The notes beneath the pieces were generated by a model that did not search any database, had not been told where the DNA came from, and saw nothing but the letters and a program-made list of their open reading frames with translations. From Phaseolus vulgaris (lineage: Eukaryota; Streptophyta; Magnoliopsida; Fabales; Fabaceae): DNA of 64,000 nucleotides. Positions within the stretch are counted from its first letter, which is position 1, and every line of letters begins with the position of its first letter. Below are positions 35,513 to 48,269 of this stretch, in pieces. Where the stretch lies: positions 21,309,202-21,373,201 of the forward strand of contig NC_023758.2 in the NCBI RefSeq assembly GCF_000499845.2. Direction: 5' to 3'. The translations under genes and the position numbers were made by a program.

Positions 35513-36055
35513 TAAGCTGGATCGAAAAAGCACAAGTGACACTTGTCATCTTCTTGGATCAAGTCTTATTTTTTGGCATAACAAGAAACAAGCTTGTGTG
35601 GCTCTTTCCGCTCTTTCCATTGCAGAGGCTGAATACATTGTTGCTGGAAGTTGTTGTGCAGAAATTCTTTGGCTCAAACAACAACTAGTAGATTTTTGGC
35701 CTAAAGATTAGCAAGGTGCCTTTGCTTTGTGACAATACAAGTGCTATAAATCTCACCAAAAATCAGATTCAACATTCAAGAACAAAGCACATTGAGATCC
35801 TTCATCACTTCATAAGGGATCATGTGAACAATGGAGATTATGAGATGAAATTCATTGAAACAAGATTGCAACTTGTTGATATATTCACAAAACCTTTCCC
35901 AAAAGACAAGTTTTTTATTTTAAGAAATGAGTTAGGTATTCTTGATTCACAAACTCTTTCTTAATTCTATTTTTAATCCCTTTCTTCATTCTATTTGTGA
36001 AGACAAATAGGGGGAAAAGATGTTGGTTTATGTGTTGTGTATGCTGCTACTACAA
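35513..36055 (+). pseudogene. Copia RNase H tail fused to LTR
   Basis: The sequence AAGCTGGATCGAAAAAGCAC aligns with 60987 onward of the other copia element. It continues through CHLLGSSLIFWHNKKQACVAL, AEAEYIVAGSCCAEILWLKQQL, NTSAINLTKNQIQHSRTKHIEI and VDIFTKPFPK, then the tract GAAGACAAATAGGGGGAAAA (about 36000). It is the 3' end of a different copia copy, truncated on its left exactly at the LTR edge, with small frameshifts. Confidence 0.85.
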
Positions 36056-36615
36056 CAGTCTGTAGCCCTTAAAAGAATTTCACTCCATAAATCAACAGTT
36101 TCACATTGCATTTCAAGAGCCTGATTTGACAATTTATTAACAATCCTGGGATATTAAGTAGAAAAATTGATAGACGAAATTTGTAATAGTAAGAATAAAT
36201 TATGTAAATTAATAATTTAAGTAAGCAATACCTCATCAAGTGCTTAAGAGAATCATCATGTATGAACTTTAATAGTACACAACCGTTTCTTCTGATAAGG
36301 AAATTCCTTTAAAACATGAAATGAAATTAAAAAAACTATGACAAAGGTATTTCAGAATTAAATCTATCACATTCTACAATTGATAAAGAATACGTGCCAT
36401 ACTTTCAAGACGAACATCAAAATATTTTTCGATAAAATAAGGTTCATACAGACTTTTGTGACACAAAATCAATGGTTAAACCTGTTAAAAACAATGTATA
36501 TTAGTTCTTAAATTCATGTTCATATATTACAAAAAAAAAGAGATGAGAAATAAGAATATTTTTCAATTAATTAAAGAATTTTCATACCTCATATGTATGG
36601 CTGTAAGAATATACT

Positions 36616-38060
36616 TCAAACATTTTCGAATATTTCTTTATAAACCACATTAATAGTTAAATTAATGGTATTACCATTATCATAAAAAATCAATATCTTC
36701 AACCCTTTCTTAGATTTTACTTTGGAAAGAGCAACATATAATTGTTTGCATGTAAACACTGGACGTGCTAGATATAAACCAACTTTATTGAGTGTTTGAC
36801 CTTGGCTTTTATTTGTTGTCATGGAAAAACACAAAGATATTGGGAATTGCCGTCTTTGAAACTTAGAAGCAATAACATTGGCCCCAGTAATAACCTTGAC
36901 ACCTATAACATTCTTCCCCAAGTGAGTTACCTATAATCTTGTTCCATTGCAAAGTCCATTGGCTTGATCAATATTTATTAGAAGCATTATTGGAACTCCA
37001 ACTTTTAATTTAACATAATGATTGGGAATTCGAGAGCATTTGATGTCATTCAAAAATTCAGTTGTAAACAACTCAGCTTGAAGATTTTCGTGTTCTTTAG
37101 ATTCGTATATGAACTTAAATAAGTAACTTCATTTCCTGGGATTAAGGATAAAATGAACTCATTCACTTGATCCACACATTCTGTAGTAGGACATAATATT
37201 AAACACCATCAAAAGAACCATCACAGGTCACATTGTTTATGTAGGAGGGATAAAAAAATTAAAACAACTGCAATAAAGGTTGTTCAACATCTAAAATTAA
37301 AAATGTCTTCCGATATTTCAATACTTCCTTGTCCTAACTCATTTAAGTCCATAACTCCATCTCCATGTGAAGTATCCAATCAACAAACTCTTTTATTTCT
37401 GTTGGACTTTGCATTGATGTATGACTCTTTAATCTCATATTCTTTGTATGTTTTAGGACTTTGCAATTTTCCATAATTATGAGTAATTTACTGTTGCCTT
37501 CACAATGTCATATCTTGATTCATTTTTACAGCAGGTAATATCTACTGAAAGTATCCTCCTAATACAATGACTTTACCACTAAAAGGTTTAAGAGCATTTT
37601 CTTCACTTTCAGCTCTCATGACATCCCTTAAAGTTCTCTCCAAGGCTTCAAAACATAACCTATTAATCATCGGGGGCTTCATCCCATATTATTAGTTTAG
37701 TTTCGATCAACAATTTGGCCCTAAGACTTCCTTGAGGTATATTGCAGGTTGACTTTTCATTTATTAACAAAGGAATGCAAAAAGTAGAATGAGTTGTTTT
37801 TCCTCCTGGAAGTAACAAAGAAGCTATATCGCTAGAAGCTACATTCAGTACAATCAACCCTTTTGATCTAACCGCAGTGAACAAAGTTTTCTACATAAAA
37901 GTTTTTCCAGTTCCTCCATAACCATATAAGAAAAAAAAACCACCAACCTCTGGCAAGACTGCTGTCATTATATTCTCATAGACTTCCACTTGCTCCAGAG
38001 TAAGAGATTGAAAAAGAGAACAATGCATTTCAGACATTTCTATTTTGTCATAATTCAATT
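36616..38060 (-). pseudogene. Helitron-type PIF1-like helicase, C-terminal remnant
   Basis: Minus-strand blocks follow the order of PIF1/Helitron helicases: Walker A GYGGTGKTF (about 37900), [16 protein letters not shown], Walker B WDEAP (about 37665), a degenerate GG.F.Q.ILPA, then IPNHYVKLKVGVPIMLL, GLCNGTRL, GKNVIGVKVITGANV, FQRRQFPISLCFSMTTNKSQGQTL and LYVALSKVKSKKGLKI. A stop follows Walker A (FM*KTL), frames shift, and a short segment is missing between ITGANV and FQRRQF. It is inactive. Possible 5' exons lie farther right (duplicated at 38.9-40.1 kb; an ATG frame MEQLKQNINRRNR at about 40357). Confidence 0.85.
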
Positions 38061-38924
38061 AATCAATAATGAATCTATTTTGATAAATAAAAGAATATGA
38101 ATGAATATGTTATGGAAGACTTGGAAAGTCTTTCAAAGACTTACCATTTCGAGAAGTTTGACACCAAAATTGCTTACTTGAGTTCCCTGTAGTTTGACCT
38201 AAAAAAAATAAATTAATGAGTCATAAGTGTTGACCTTAGTACTATAATTAGAAATTTCATTGAATGACATATTGCGAGAGTTAAATGAAATAAAATGTCA
38301 TTGGTACTACCTTTTCTTTGGTCATCATTTTTGCGCAGATCATAAATGAAGTTTTTCCTCTTTACCCTTGCATATTTGGCAACACTTGATTAATATAAAC
38401 AAAAAAAAAAATGTTTCCACAAAAACAATATAGATAAAAATTAAAATGTTTATTGATGTAGTATTAGTCTAAATTGTAATCAATATAACTAATAATACGT
38501 TCTTAACTAACCTTGAAACAGTTCTCCATTACTAACTGTACCCATTGATGACAATACTTTGGTTGTTGAATGCATTAATTCATTTTTAAGAGTAAGCTTC
38601 TCATAAATAGGGATATTTTGTTATCATAATTCCTGATGCTGGAGAACCAAAATCGTGACATGAGTTAGGAGTACTTTCACATACAACAAAAAGTTCAGAA
38701 TGAGTGATAAGATAAGGTACATGAATGACAAATTACTATATAAAAACTTATAAAATATTTTACATCAAAGTTAAACTTTGAAAAATGTATCCAATAACTT
38801 TAAGTTTTGAATATCTTCAAAATGTATCTATATCTTGAATATTACTACGTATTTTTTTTACACATTCGATATCAATTGAAAAATAATTTTAATTCTATTT
38901 GAAATATAAAGATATATAAAAAAA

Positions 38925-39907
38925 GCTAATTAGGTTTCACTACCTGTTGTTTTAACTTTTTTGTTGCGCAGTTAATACAATATATTTTTTTATTTTTCTT
39001 CTGGCATATTTTCCATTATCAGCATCGAGAACTAAAAAAAATAAAATTACAAAGAAAATCATACATAAATAAGATACAATACTTTGAAGTAAAGAATATA
39101 CTTAAAGTTATGCTTACCATTGCTGGATTCAGATATGCATGTTGTGTTTGGATTTTGATTCTCTAAAACCCATGTAAAACAATAGATCAAATTATATATA
39201 GACACTAAAGTTGTTAAAAACTATAACATACCATCTATTTTTTTTTATATTTTTACCATAAATTGCGCTGAGAGTTCATTCACTCTTACATCATAACAAA
39301 CTATTAACTTATTTTATGAACCTAATTTTTAAATATATATATGTATATATATAAATAAAAGAATTACATACCATTAAAATTAAGTTGATAGAATTATGTG
39401 AGTTAAGTGTATTCCATTTGGATTAACATGTTTTCAAAATAACAATACAAGGATAAATTTTGACATGTACTATTATTAAAAATAAAAAAGTTAGTTATGT
39501 TTCACAACCTATTGTTTTGACTTTTCTGCTGCGCAGTTCATACAATATATTTTTTCTTTTTCTTTTAGCATATTTTCCATTATCAACATTGAGAACTAAA
39601 AAAAAGAAATTACAAAAAAAAAAATACAAAAATAAGATACAATACTTTGAAGTATAGAATATACTTAAAGTTATTCTTACATTGCTGGATTCAAATATGC
39701 ATGTTGTGTTTGGATTTTGATTCTCTGGAAAATAAAACCCACGTAAAACAGTAGGTCAAATTATACACAGACACTAAAGCTGTCAAAAACTATAACATAC
39801 CATCTATTTTTTTTTATTTATATTTTTACCATAAATTGTGTTGTGTTGAGAGTTCATTCACTCATACATCATAATTGACTATTAACTTGTTTTGTGAACC
39901 TAATTTT

Positions 39908-39953
<46 letters not shown>

Positions 39954-40070
39954 TAAATAAAAGAATTACATACCATTAAAATTAAGTTGATAGAATTATG
40001 CGAGTTAAGTGTATTCCATTTGGATTAACATGTTTTCAAAATAACATACATAGATAAATTTTGACATGTA
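38925..40070 (-). repeat. ~560-bp tandem duplication containing a putative small exon
   Basis: The segment with GCGCAGTT.ATACAATATATT, GCATATTTTCCATTATCA, GATACAATACTTTGAAGTA and CATGTTGTGTTTGGATTTTGATT occurs twice. GATACAATACTTT lies at about 39074 and 39635, a 561-base offset. On the minus strand each copy contains an exon-like frame (ADNGKYARRK / VDNGKYAKRK and QNPNTTCISESSN). I infer a duplicated 5' exon region of the helicase gene. Confidence 0.7.
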
Positions 40071-40809
40071 CTATTATTAAAAATAAAGAGCATTAATTTC
40101 GTGTAAAAACAAATAAAGAATATAACAATGATTTAAGTAATTGGTAGCATAAAACATTTATCATTGTTTTGTTTAAGAAATAATATTTAGGAATATACCT
40201 AAACTGATTTTCATCTTCACGAACAAAATTTAACAATATATATGACACTTAAAAATTTAAATATAAGTTGTAGTTGTTGTACTTGATACATTAGAATTTG
40301 TTTGAGAACGACTAACAATCCTATTTCTTCTATTAATATTTTGCTTGAGTTGCTCCATAACTATTGCAAGCTGAATGACTGAACTTCAGAGAGTATTGTA
40401 GTAAGAACAAATATTTCCAGCTATAAAAGTATGTACTGATTTGAGGACTAAGTGCGTACAATATATTGTTCACACTATTTTTGTTTTGGCACCAATTTTT
40501 ACGGTACATGGTGAGGAACACTGCTTCCTTATATGTTATTACTTTGACATAATGCAGTTATTAAATATTAAGATATTTAACGAATAAAAAGGTTTAATAT
40601 TTTTATATAATAATGATATTTAATACTTAAAAGTGTTTAACCAATAATTTACCTTTCAAAAGGGATACCACTTGTAATTTTTTTCTTCATTTTGCATAAT
40701 AATCAAATGAACTTCGAAATGTAACGTAATTAAAAAATCAAATAATAACAACCATAAAATGAATTAGCAATTTAGGTAGTATCAGTGTTCAATGAAGAAA
40801 GCTCATGCA

Positions 40810-41290
40810 ATGCATGTCTAGAAGTTGTTGTGAAAAAAGGGTAACTTAACTTTTAAGATGTGAAAACAAAATTCTTGTTCCAGTCTAAAAGAACAACCTT
40901 CTACTTTAAGCATTGCCATTAATGAATATTTGGTTGACTTTTGAAAGAGCAAACCTGCATGAAATATACTTTTCAAATTGTATATAGTAATACATTTGAT
41001 CCAGCATGTATTTAAAAACAATCATCTTAAACCACAGAAGAATGAAGAACTGTAAAAAAACAGAAACATAAAGTACGTCAATTTAAAAAAAGATAGCATG
41101 ATCTGATAACCCTAATAAGCAAAAAATGGTAACTTTGGCTAACTTTCTTTTGCACAATTGTAGAACAACTTTTTTGTTGAAAAAAAAAAAAAATGAATCC
41201 TTGCATTGGAAATATCTGAAATAATAGATAGCTAGGAAGAACAGTACTATTTGTATACCGCGAAAAAAAATTAACATTTTACTTACACTT
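40810..41290 (-). repeat. Copy A of a shared 5'-flank segment
   Basis: It resembles 49150-49530 in order and orientation (AAAGAACAACCTTCTACTTT.., ATTAATGAATATTTG.TTGACTTTT, AGCATGATCTGATAACCCTA, then CCTTGCATTGGAAA). The two lie upstream (minus strand) of the helicase and RPA remnants respectively, so the two gene units may share a promoter-side ancestor. From 41300 to 43200 there is AT-rich DNA without a recognisable gene. Confidence 0.55.
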
Positions 41291-43230
41291 CGTTTTCAGA
41301 TATGCTCATTTTGTAGTTCTCAATTTGACTAAAACAAAAATAAAACAACAAAAAATATAAATGAAGAAGATAATGGTAAATAAAATGATTATAACCCCAT
41401 TTTTTTTTATGAAATGCATACACTTTAAATTTGTGAACTAAAAACATTTAAAAATGGAAACTTTAATTAATATTTATGCTCAGAATGAAAAAAGATCCAA
41501 ACTTTAATTACCTTTTCCATTCCATGGATACCTCTACAGTGTGTATGGCTACCAAGTTCTATATTGGCAACTCACAGTAGAAGAGAAACAGTTTTTATGT
41601 CTTAAAGCTTAAGAATAGAGAAATAAGAATTAAGTCAAAATGAAAAAACAGAAACCACCTGTGGTGAGTTTTGTGACACGTGTAATTTCTACAACGTGCC
41701 ACTTGTCACTCCCAGAATCAAGCCGAAACAGAGTACACAATCTGGTAGAATGGACAAAAAGAAGTTGCCTGAAACAAAGAATAGAGCAGAGGCATTTGCA
41801 AGTAATACTGTTTCCAAACTGTAACAAATATCAATTGGCTTATGAATTTCGAAGAAGATGATAAAGGGAAAATGAATTTGCACTAATATTAGCACACCCA
41901 ACTTTATTTTCTTTTCCAGAAACTTCCTCAGTCATGTGTTAATGATTTATTGTGAAAATGATGTTATTAAGTTATTTTTAATTTGCACTAATATTTGTTT
42001 TTCTTTTTAATTTGACTTCGAAATTTGTACTTAGTGTGAAAGTAATGATGAGATGAAAGTTCTCGAAGTGTTAAATATTATTTTATCCAACTTTTTTTTC
42101 TTGGAAAATAATACAAATGTCATTTCTTGGGCTACTTTAATTCTTCTTAACAATATTTTTATGCTATTCCACATTTTAGCTTTTTTTTATTGCACTTTAA
42201 AATTATAACTCTGGCTAAATATAAAAATTGTGAAATTGAGGAATTGAAATTAAATATAATACATAAAGAATTCAACATTAAAATTACACAATTTTACAAT
42301 CTTAACGGTCCATAAATTATATGTAAAAATGAACGAATAATCTTTTTTCCATAACTTGTACATTACAATAATTTGAACTACTTTAAATTAAATAAAACGC
42401 TTTCTAGTACTACGTTCCCATAAGACATATACATGAAAAATGAAGTATTAAACACCAACTTTCTTCTTTAAGTTCAATTTGCAAAAAATATTCCACAATA
42501 ATTATTGCAATTAAAATTATAATTCATTAGATTATAGCAAGTAAAGTTTTTGTAAAACTAAAAAAATGTGTTTATTCCAGAAACAGATTGTAGGCAAATT
42601 CATATTGAAGTATGAAGTCACCTTTTGTCATATAAAATAAATTCAAATATAATACAAAAAATATTTATAGGATGAAATAATACTCATACAAATAACTACA
42701 AATTTAAAAAATGATACAACAAAAATGAACATATATGCATCAAAATGTTTCGAGATAAAAAAACATAACTTAATACATGAATGACTAATTAATAATAAAC
42801 AATATATATAAAATCAAATTTATATATGCATTCCATAATTTAGAAGAAATATATAAAATAGAAAAATAATATGAAACAGGTTTATGATTTTAATTTACTG
42901 ACAATTGTTATAACATTGATCATATTTAGAAATGCCAACACATTATTAGTATGCCAGATAATAAATGAAAAATTAAAAACAGTATGTATAGATATTGCAA
43001 ATTATGGAAACAACAAATACAAAGAACTAAAATGAGATAATTAAACATAATCAGAATAAAATAAAAATAATTAGTAAACCAAATAAATTGTTCTGGTTTC
43101 CAACAAAGTAGAAACTCGATGCTTACTAGCAAAGGAAGAAAGCAATACTTGCAAAATAAACCAACTAAAAAAAAGAGTAATGTGGTTCAAAACAATAAAA
43201 ATGATTATTCTAAAAGCTTAAGAAATTTAA

Positions 43231-44113
43231 TTATACACTAAGTCTTTTGTAGTGACTCGTTATCAGTGGTAGAACCCAGATATCAGAAGAGGGCTTCTTC
43301 TTATGACATTCAAATATAATTTTGTCATCTTCATGGATAGAATGAAGACGAAAAAAATGTTTCCACCCGCTACCAAGTGTAACGCTTTTGGAAGGAAACC
43401 TGGACTTGAAAATGTTGCATTCCACATCTTGTACCGATCCATGTAGAGTAACCTTCTTGAACCTCCCTCTACGAACATATTCAGCAAAAGGAGAAGGCAT
43501 ATCCTTCAACAATAACCAAATAATTAGTTAATAAAACAAATAGAATATAACAATAACCATTTAAAAAGAAAGGATGGTAAACTGACCACATAACCTCCAT
43601 AGACCTGTTTTGAAGACAACTTTAAGCTAAAATGTATAAAGTGGCCATTGTTGAGCGACTCCCTCCCTTGAACATCATTCAAAAAATTTCTTACAACATT
43701 ATCACATAACTCTCCCATATAAATAGTTATATGGAAGGAGTTATTACCCACGTAACGCAAAAATATACTGTGTCGACCTTTAAACCCATAAAAATCACTC
43801 AGATTGGACCATTCATAGAAAATTTGGGGAAAAAGTATATCTTTGTTATAATATACTATACACACCCGTGTGATATTGCCTTGATTGCCGCTGAGGGTTC
43901 ATTCCTCACCCAGTTCGTTTTCAAACTCGATGGCGAATGCACGATCTACGTGCCCATTCTATCCATTTTAAAACCATAAAAATACTCAAAGAACTGAAAA
44001 AACTATGAAAAAGTAGGAATATGAGAAAAAAAATATACCTCTGCACGAATGTTAACTGTTGTAAACAGACCTCGAGTATCAAGTTTTACGATCTCTTCAT
44101 TAATGACAGCCAT
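43231..44113 (-). pseudogene. B3 DNA-binding-domain protein, degenerate
   Basis: A possible first exon MAVINEEIVKLDTRGLFTTV starts at 44113 and ends at GAG|GTATAT. A second block (about 43980-43570) contains KTNWVRNEPSAAIKAISHG, then after a frameshift FYEWSNLSDFYGFKGRHSIF and LRYVGNNSFHITIY. The last block (43512-43234) has SPFAEYVRRGRFKKVTLHG, VECNIF and LGSGWKHFFRLHSIHEDDKIIFEC, the strand pattern and W/F positions of a plant B3 domain. Two B3-like units seem to be present. The frameshift suggests a pseudogene. It sits between helicase and RPA remnants on the same strand. Confidence 0.6.
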
Positions 44114-44650
44114 GACAATGAGAAAAAGAAAGATGATGACGATTGAAGTAGGCAAGGGTAATTTAAGAACTTACAAAGAAGAAATCATTAGGATTGTGAG
44201 TAATAAAAATCCCTATGTTACTTATTTATAACAAACATGTCTTTTCAATCACAAATCTACGATAAGTTTTTTTCTGAAACATGTCCTTTCAATTCCAATA
44301 TTAAATAATAATAAAAAAATAATTAAAATCCAATAATGATACAAAAAAATTAATAAATAATAATAAATTAAAGACCAATAAATACGAAAAAAAAAATTAT
44401 GAAAAGCAAAGTAGATGAGTATGTCACCTGTAATTATTCTTTGACGTTTCGATTTTCCATTGTCTTATACAACATGATCTTTTGAGTTGAAGTAAATTAT
44501 TAACAAATAATTAATAACAAATACAACAATTTTTTATAGATAAATAATAATAATATTAATGACACATATGATTAATTAGCATTATATAATAATAAATTAA
44601 AATAGTGAACATAAAACTGTATTATAATTTGTCCAATATATATATATTAA

Positions 44651-44681
<31 letters not shown>

Positions 44682-45578
44682 ATATATAATAAGGAAATAA
44701 AAGAATATCTAAAAACTTAAATAACCTTCCTGTAATTAAAATTTAAAATTTAAAATCTAATTTGATATTAAATTTAAAATATAATACTTTTAACTTTTGT
44801 AATTATTACTTCTTGCCATAATATGTAATTAATTTAGGAAGATGAAATGAATACTTTGTGAAAAGTGTAAAGGATACAGAAGGGACAAAGTTTATGTAAA
44901 AAATAAAAAATCAATTGATGCCTTAATTGTTGACAGGTATTTAATGCAATCCTATATATGCGTTTGAATCTTTAGAGGTTTAGTGTAATGTGAATATATT
45001 TTTAAAAAAAAATATATTTCATAAGGACAAAGATAACATTAGATAAATTTTTTTATCACATAGTAAGGTATTATCTATAAAAATTGAATTGACGAAAAAA
45101 CAATACCTGTAATAATGGAACCTTTGAAAGGAAAACAATATTTCAATAACCTTAAAAAAAACACATTATAATTTATAAAATATTATATTATTCTATATAA
45201 ATTCATGAATTAAAGAAAAACTAAAAGCCGATTCTCTTACCATTACAATTATGAGCTTTCATGAAAAAACCATTGTTACGAAATACAGTTACAAAAAGTA
45301 ATCCATTATATGAATTACACAAAAACAAACTCATTAAATAAATTAAAATGTACACATAAAATTGAAAAACAACAAAATATAACACTAAAATTAACTATAA
45401 GGTCATTACATACCTGAAACATAATGTCAACATATGAAACAACAATATTACATAAACAGATTTAAAAATATAATTGTACTAATACATTATAATATGTTCT
45501 ACATAGAAATTAAAGAAAGTTTACAATACATGAAAATAGATCATTCAAGTTACAAAACATTAGAGAAACAGTATGAAA

Positions 45579-48032
45579 TTATACTACTCCCTTTTCGATC
45601 TTGATATTTTTCCTTAATATGCTTAGTGGGATATCATCATTGGGTGTGTGCGCAGGTGAAGCAAAATCTCTTATAAGCCGTGGAACAACCACTTTAGTAG
45701 GTAAGAGACTATCACTGCCTAAATCAACAATTTTAGATTGCAAATCAACAACTTCATTGGAAAATTTATTAAATAAATCCTGTAATGATAACAAAACATA
45801 TTAGTAAGATTAAATTATTGAATTTTTTAAAATAATACTTTAAATGAAAATTACTTGAGAAAGTGGTACAGAGGAATCATCCTGTTCGACATCTTTAACA
45901 GTCCACAGTCTTTTCTTCTGAGAATGAAGTTCCTTCTCAACATGAAAATTAAATTAAACTAAAACACTATAGATAAGGATTTCCAGGGTAAAATGTAAGT
46001 CAGAATAGACTGAAATTAGAAAACATACCACATTTTCCACACGACCATCACAAAACCTTTGTATAATACTATCATCAATACACATTTTTTGACACGTAAT
46101 GATTGGTCAAACCTAAGAGTTTGATCTTTAACACAACCAACTTTAAACAACACAACTTTGTCAATCAAAAGATCAAATTCTTTTGGTAGTACACCATAAT
46201 CACTATTCTAAATATTGAAATACAAATATCAATTAATATAATAACCTTTTCTTATATGCATAAATAGACATATGCACGGTTGGAAAATTTACCTTCTCAT
46301 AGCTTTGAAATAATTTTGCGCAAGATTTATTGATCAGTGTAGTGACATCCCTGTCAAATAGAACAAAAGTAGTGAAATCCGTTTCATCAATTACTCGCAC
46401 CTTTAGCTTATACCTGAGATATAAAATAAAAAAAGGTTTACAAATTCTATCTATAATTTAATGAATATAATTAATAATTAATTAATAGTTAATTATTAAC
46501 ACAATAATAATAGGTATTTAATATAATAATACGATAAGTAATAAGTAATGAAAAATAAATTCAGGCAAACACAAAAAAACATGTTTTTTTACATTTCTCA
46601 CAAAAAAACATTTTTGAATCCGGGTAAACAACTTTACCACATAAGCAAGCCGTGTACCACCAATCGTCACCAACTACAATATGTTTTATTGTAGCTAAGA
46701 TAACAAAAGTGCTTTCTTGTAAAAAGAAAAGAAATTGATCTTAAACTATTAATAATACATTTCAATAAACTGTTAAAACATAATATTAATACTTCTTTGC
46801 AATCTTTCAGGTCTTGAATAGTATTTCATCCTCAACAATCTGTTTTCCAGAATCACACAATTGATTGAGTCCCTGTGTAGGAGAATTTGTACTTTCAATC
46901 ATCCTACATATGTAAAAGTTGTGGTTAGAAAGGATCATACCTTTTAAGTATCGAATAACAATGTATTAAACTAACCTCTTCTTGAGTTCGGTTGCGTCTT
47001 TAGACTGAATGTTATATATTATTTTCGTACAGTCCAAGCAATTTTGTAGACAAACCTTGTCTACATTGAAATATAATGCATTGTTTTATAGCAAAAATAA
47101 TGTAAATACAATAAATAAAAAATTAAAAAATTAAATTAAATTACACATTCATCACTTCACATACCCTGGAAAATCTTTACTTTAGCAAACTGCACACTGC
47201 TGACAATATTTTGCAACTCTCCACATGAAAGAAATGCATTGGGCTAATCAACATAATTACCAAATAAAGTACACTCCATGCGGTAGCTGTTGTAAATTAA
47301 AATTACAATTGTAAGAAAACACATTTTAGATTCGTTATGGTACACAATATTAGCTTACCCATCAACTTCAAAAGAAATCATATTTAACTTAGTTGATGAC
47401 CTTGATCTATTCATCTCTCTTTCAGTTCCCACACCAGTTAATATTCCAATAACATCTGTAAAAACATATTCATTTAAACACATGTCCAAAGAAATCTGTT
47501 CAAGTAAAAGAATATTACTTACCCACTAAGTAGTCAATATCAAAACCAGGGGCCCTTAACATAGACATTGGAGTGTACTGAGGTATTGCACATGAAACCA
47601 GATCATTACCAACACAAGTTACTTTGGTTCCAAACTGAAAATTTATTTTGTATTGGTGACAAGTAGTGCGATAAGATCCTGAATTAGTAGACACACTAAA
47701 TAAATTGAAAGAATAAACTTTATCCTCAAAAATATCATTTTGAAATTTATAAATTAGTGTTCTTCTAACGGAAACATGAATTCTATCACTCTCAAAGATA
47801 GCAACAAACATTAAGCATGATTAATAAAAATTACATACAAAAAAATATGAAAGAAAATGATAAAGTATTTTACATCTTTGTCTTGTATCACCATTTACAT
47901 GGAGAATGGAAACTTTGTTTTCTTGAAGTCAGAAACAAACCACAAACGTATAACCCTTTCTATCCGGATCCAATTTTCACTTTGTGGATTAACATCTTTG
48001 ACACAATTTGTATTTTGTCTTAACACAGACAT
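45579..48032 (-). pseudogene. RPA70-like (single-strand DNA-binding) gene, Helitron type, with nonsense codons
   Basis: Replication protein A large-subunit homologue; such genes accompany plant Helitrons and bind single-stranded DNA through OB folds. Exon-like pieces on the minus strand are: MSVLRQ..KDVNPQSENW..VVIRLWF-like start (48032-47873); DRIHVSVRRTLIYKFQN..SYRTTCHQYKINFQFGTKV..DYLVG (about 47783-47523); DVIGILTGVGTEREMNRS..EVDG (about 47456-47360); YRMECTLFGNYVD (about 47285); a zinc-finger exon with WYTACLCGKVV..FFCEKCKKTC (about 46740-46615); then FTTFVLFDRDVTTLI (about 46400-46320). In-frame stops TAA at 47897-47895 and TAG at 47246-47244 break it. Exon boundaries after the third are approximate. 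Confidence 0.82.
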
Positions 48033-48269
48033 TGTAAGGGTGACCTTTGAGTAAAAGGAAAATGTAGAATGCAATGGTCAATGTGAAACACAAACATACC
48101 GATATATATATATATACTGAAGAAGTGGTACAAAATTATTTTCAAAAATATCAAAAAACAACTTTACAATTTCAAATTGAAATAGCTAGGAATAGTTAGA
48201 AAACATAATAAGAGTATTGTGACACAAAAACAAACATTGAAATTTTCAAATGGGAAATAGTTTTACCTA

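Noticed and set aside
41640..41901. Overlapping ORFs on both strands
   Set aside because: Open in both directions by low stop density, with no domain or splice support.
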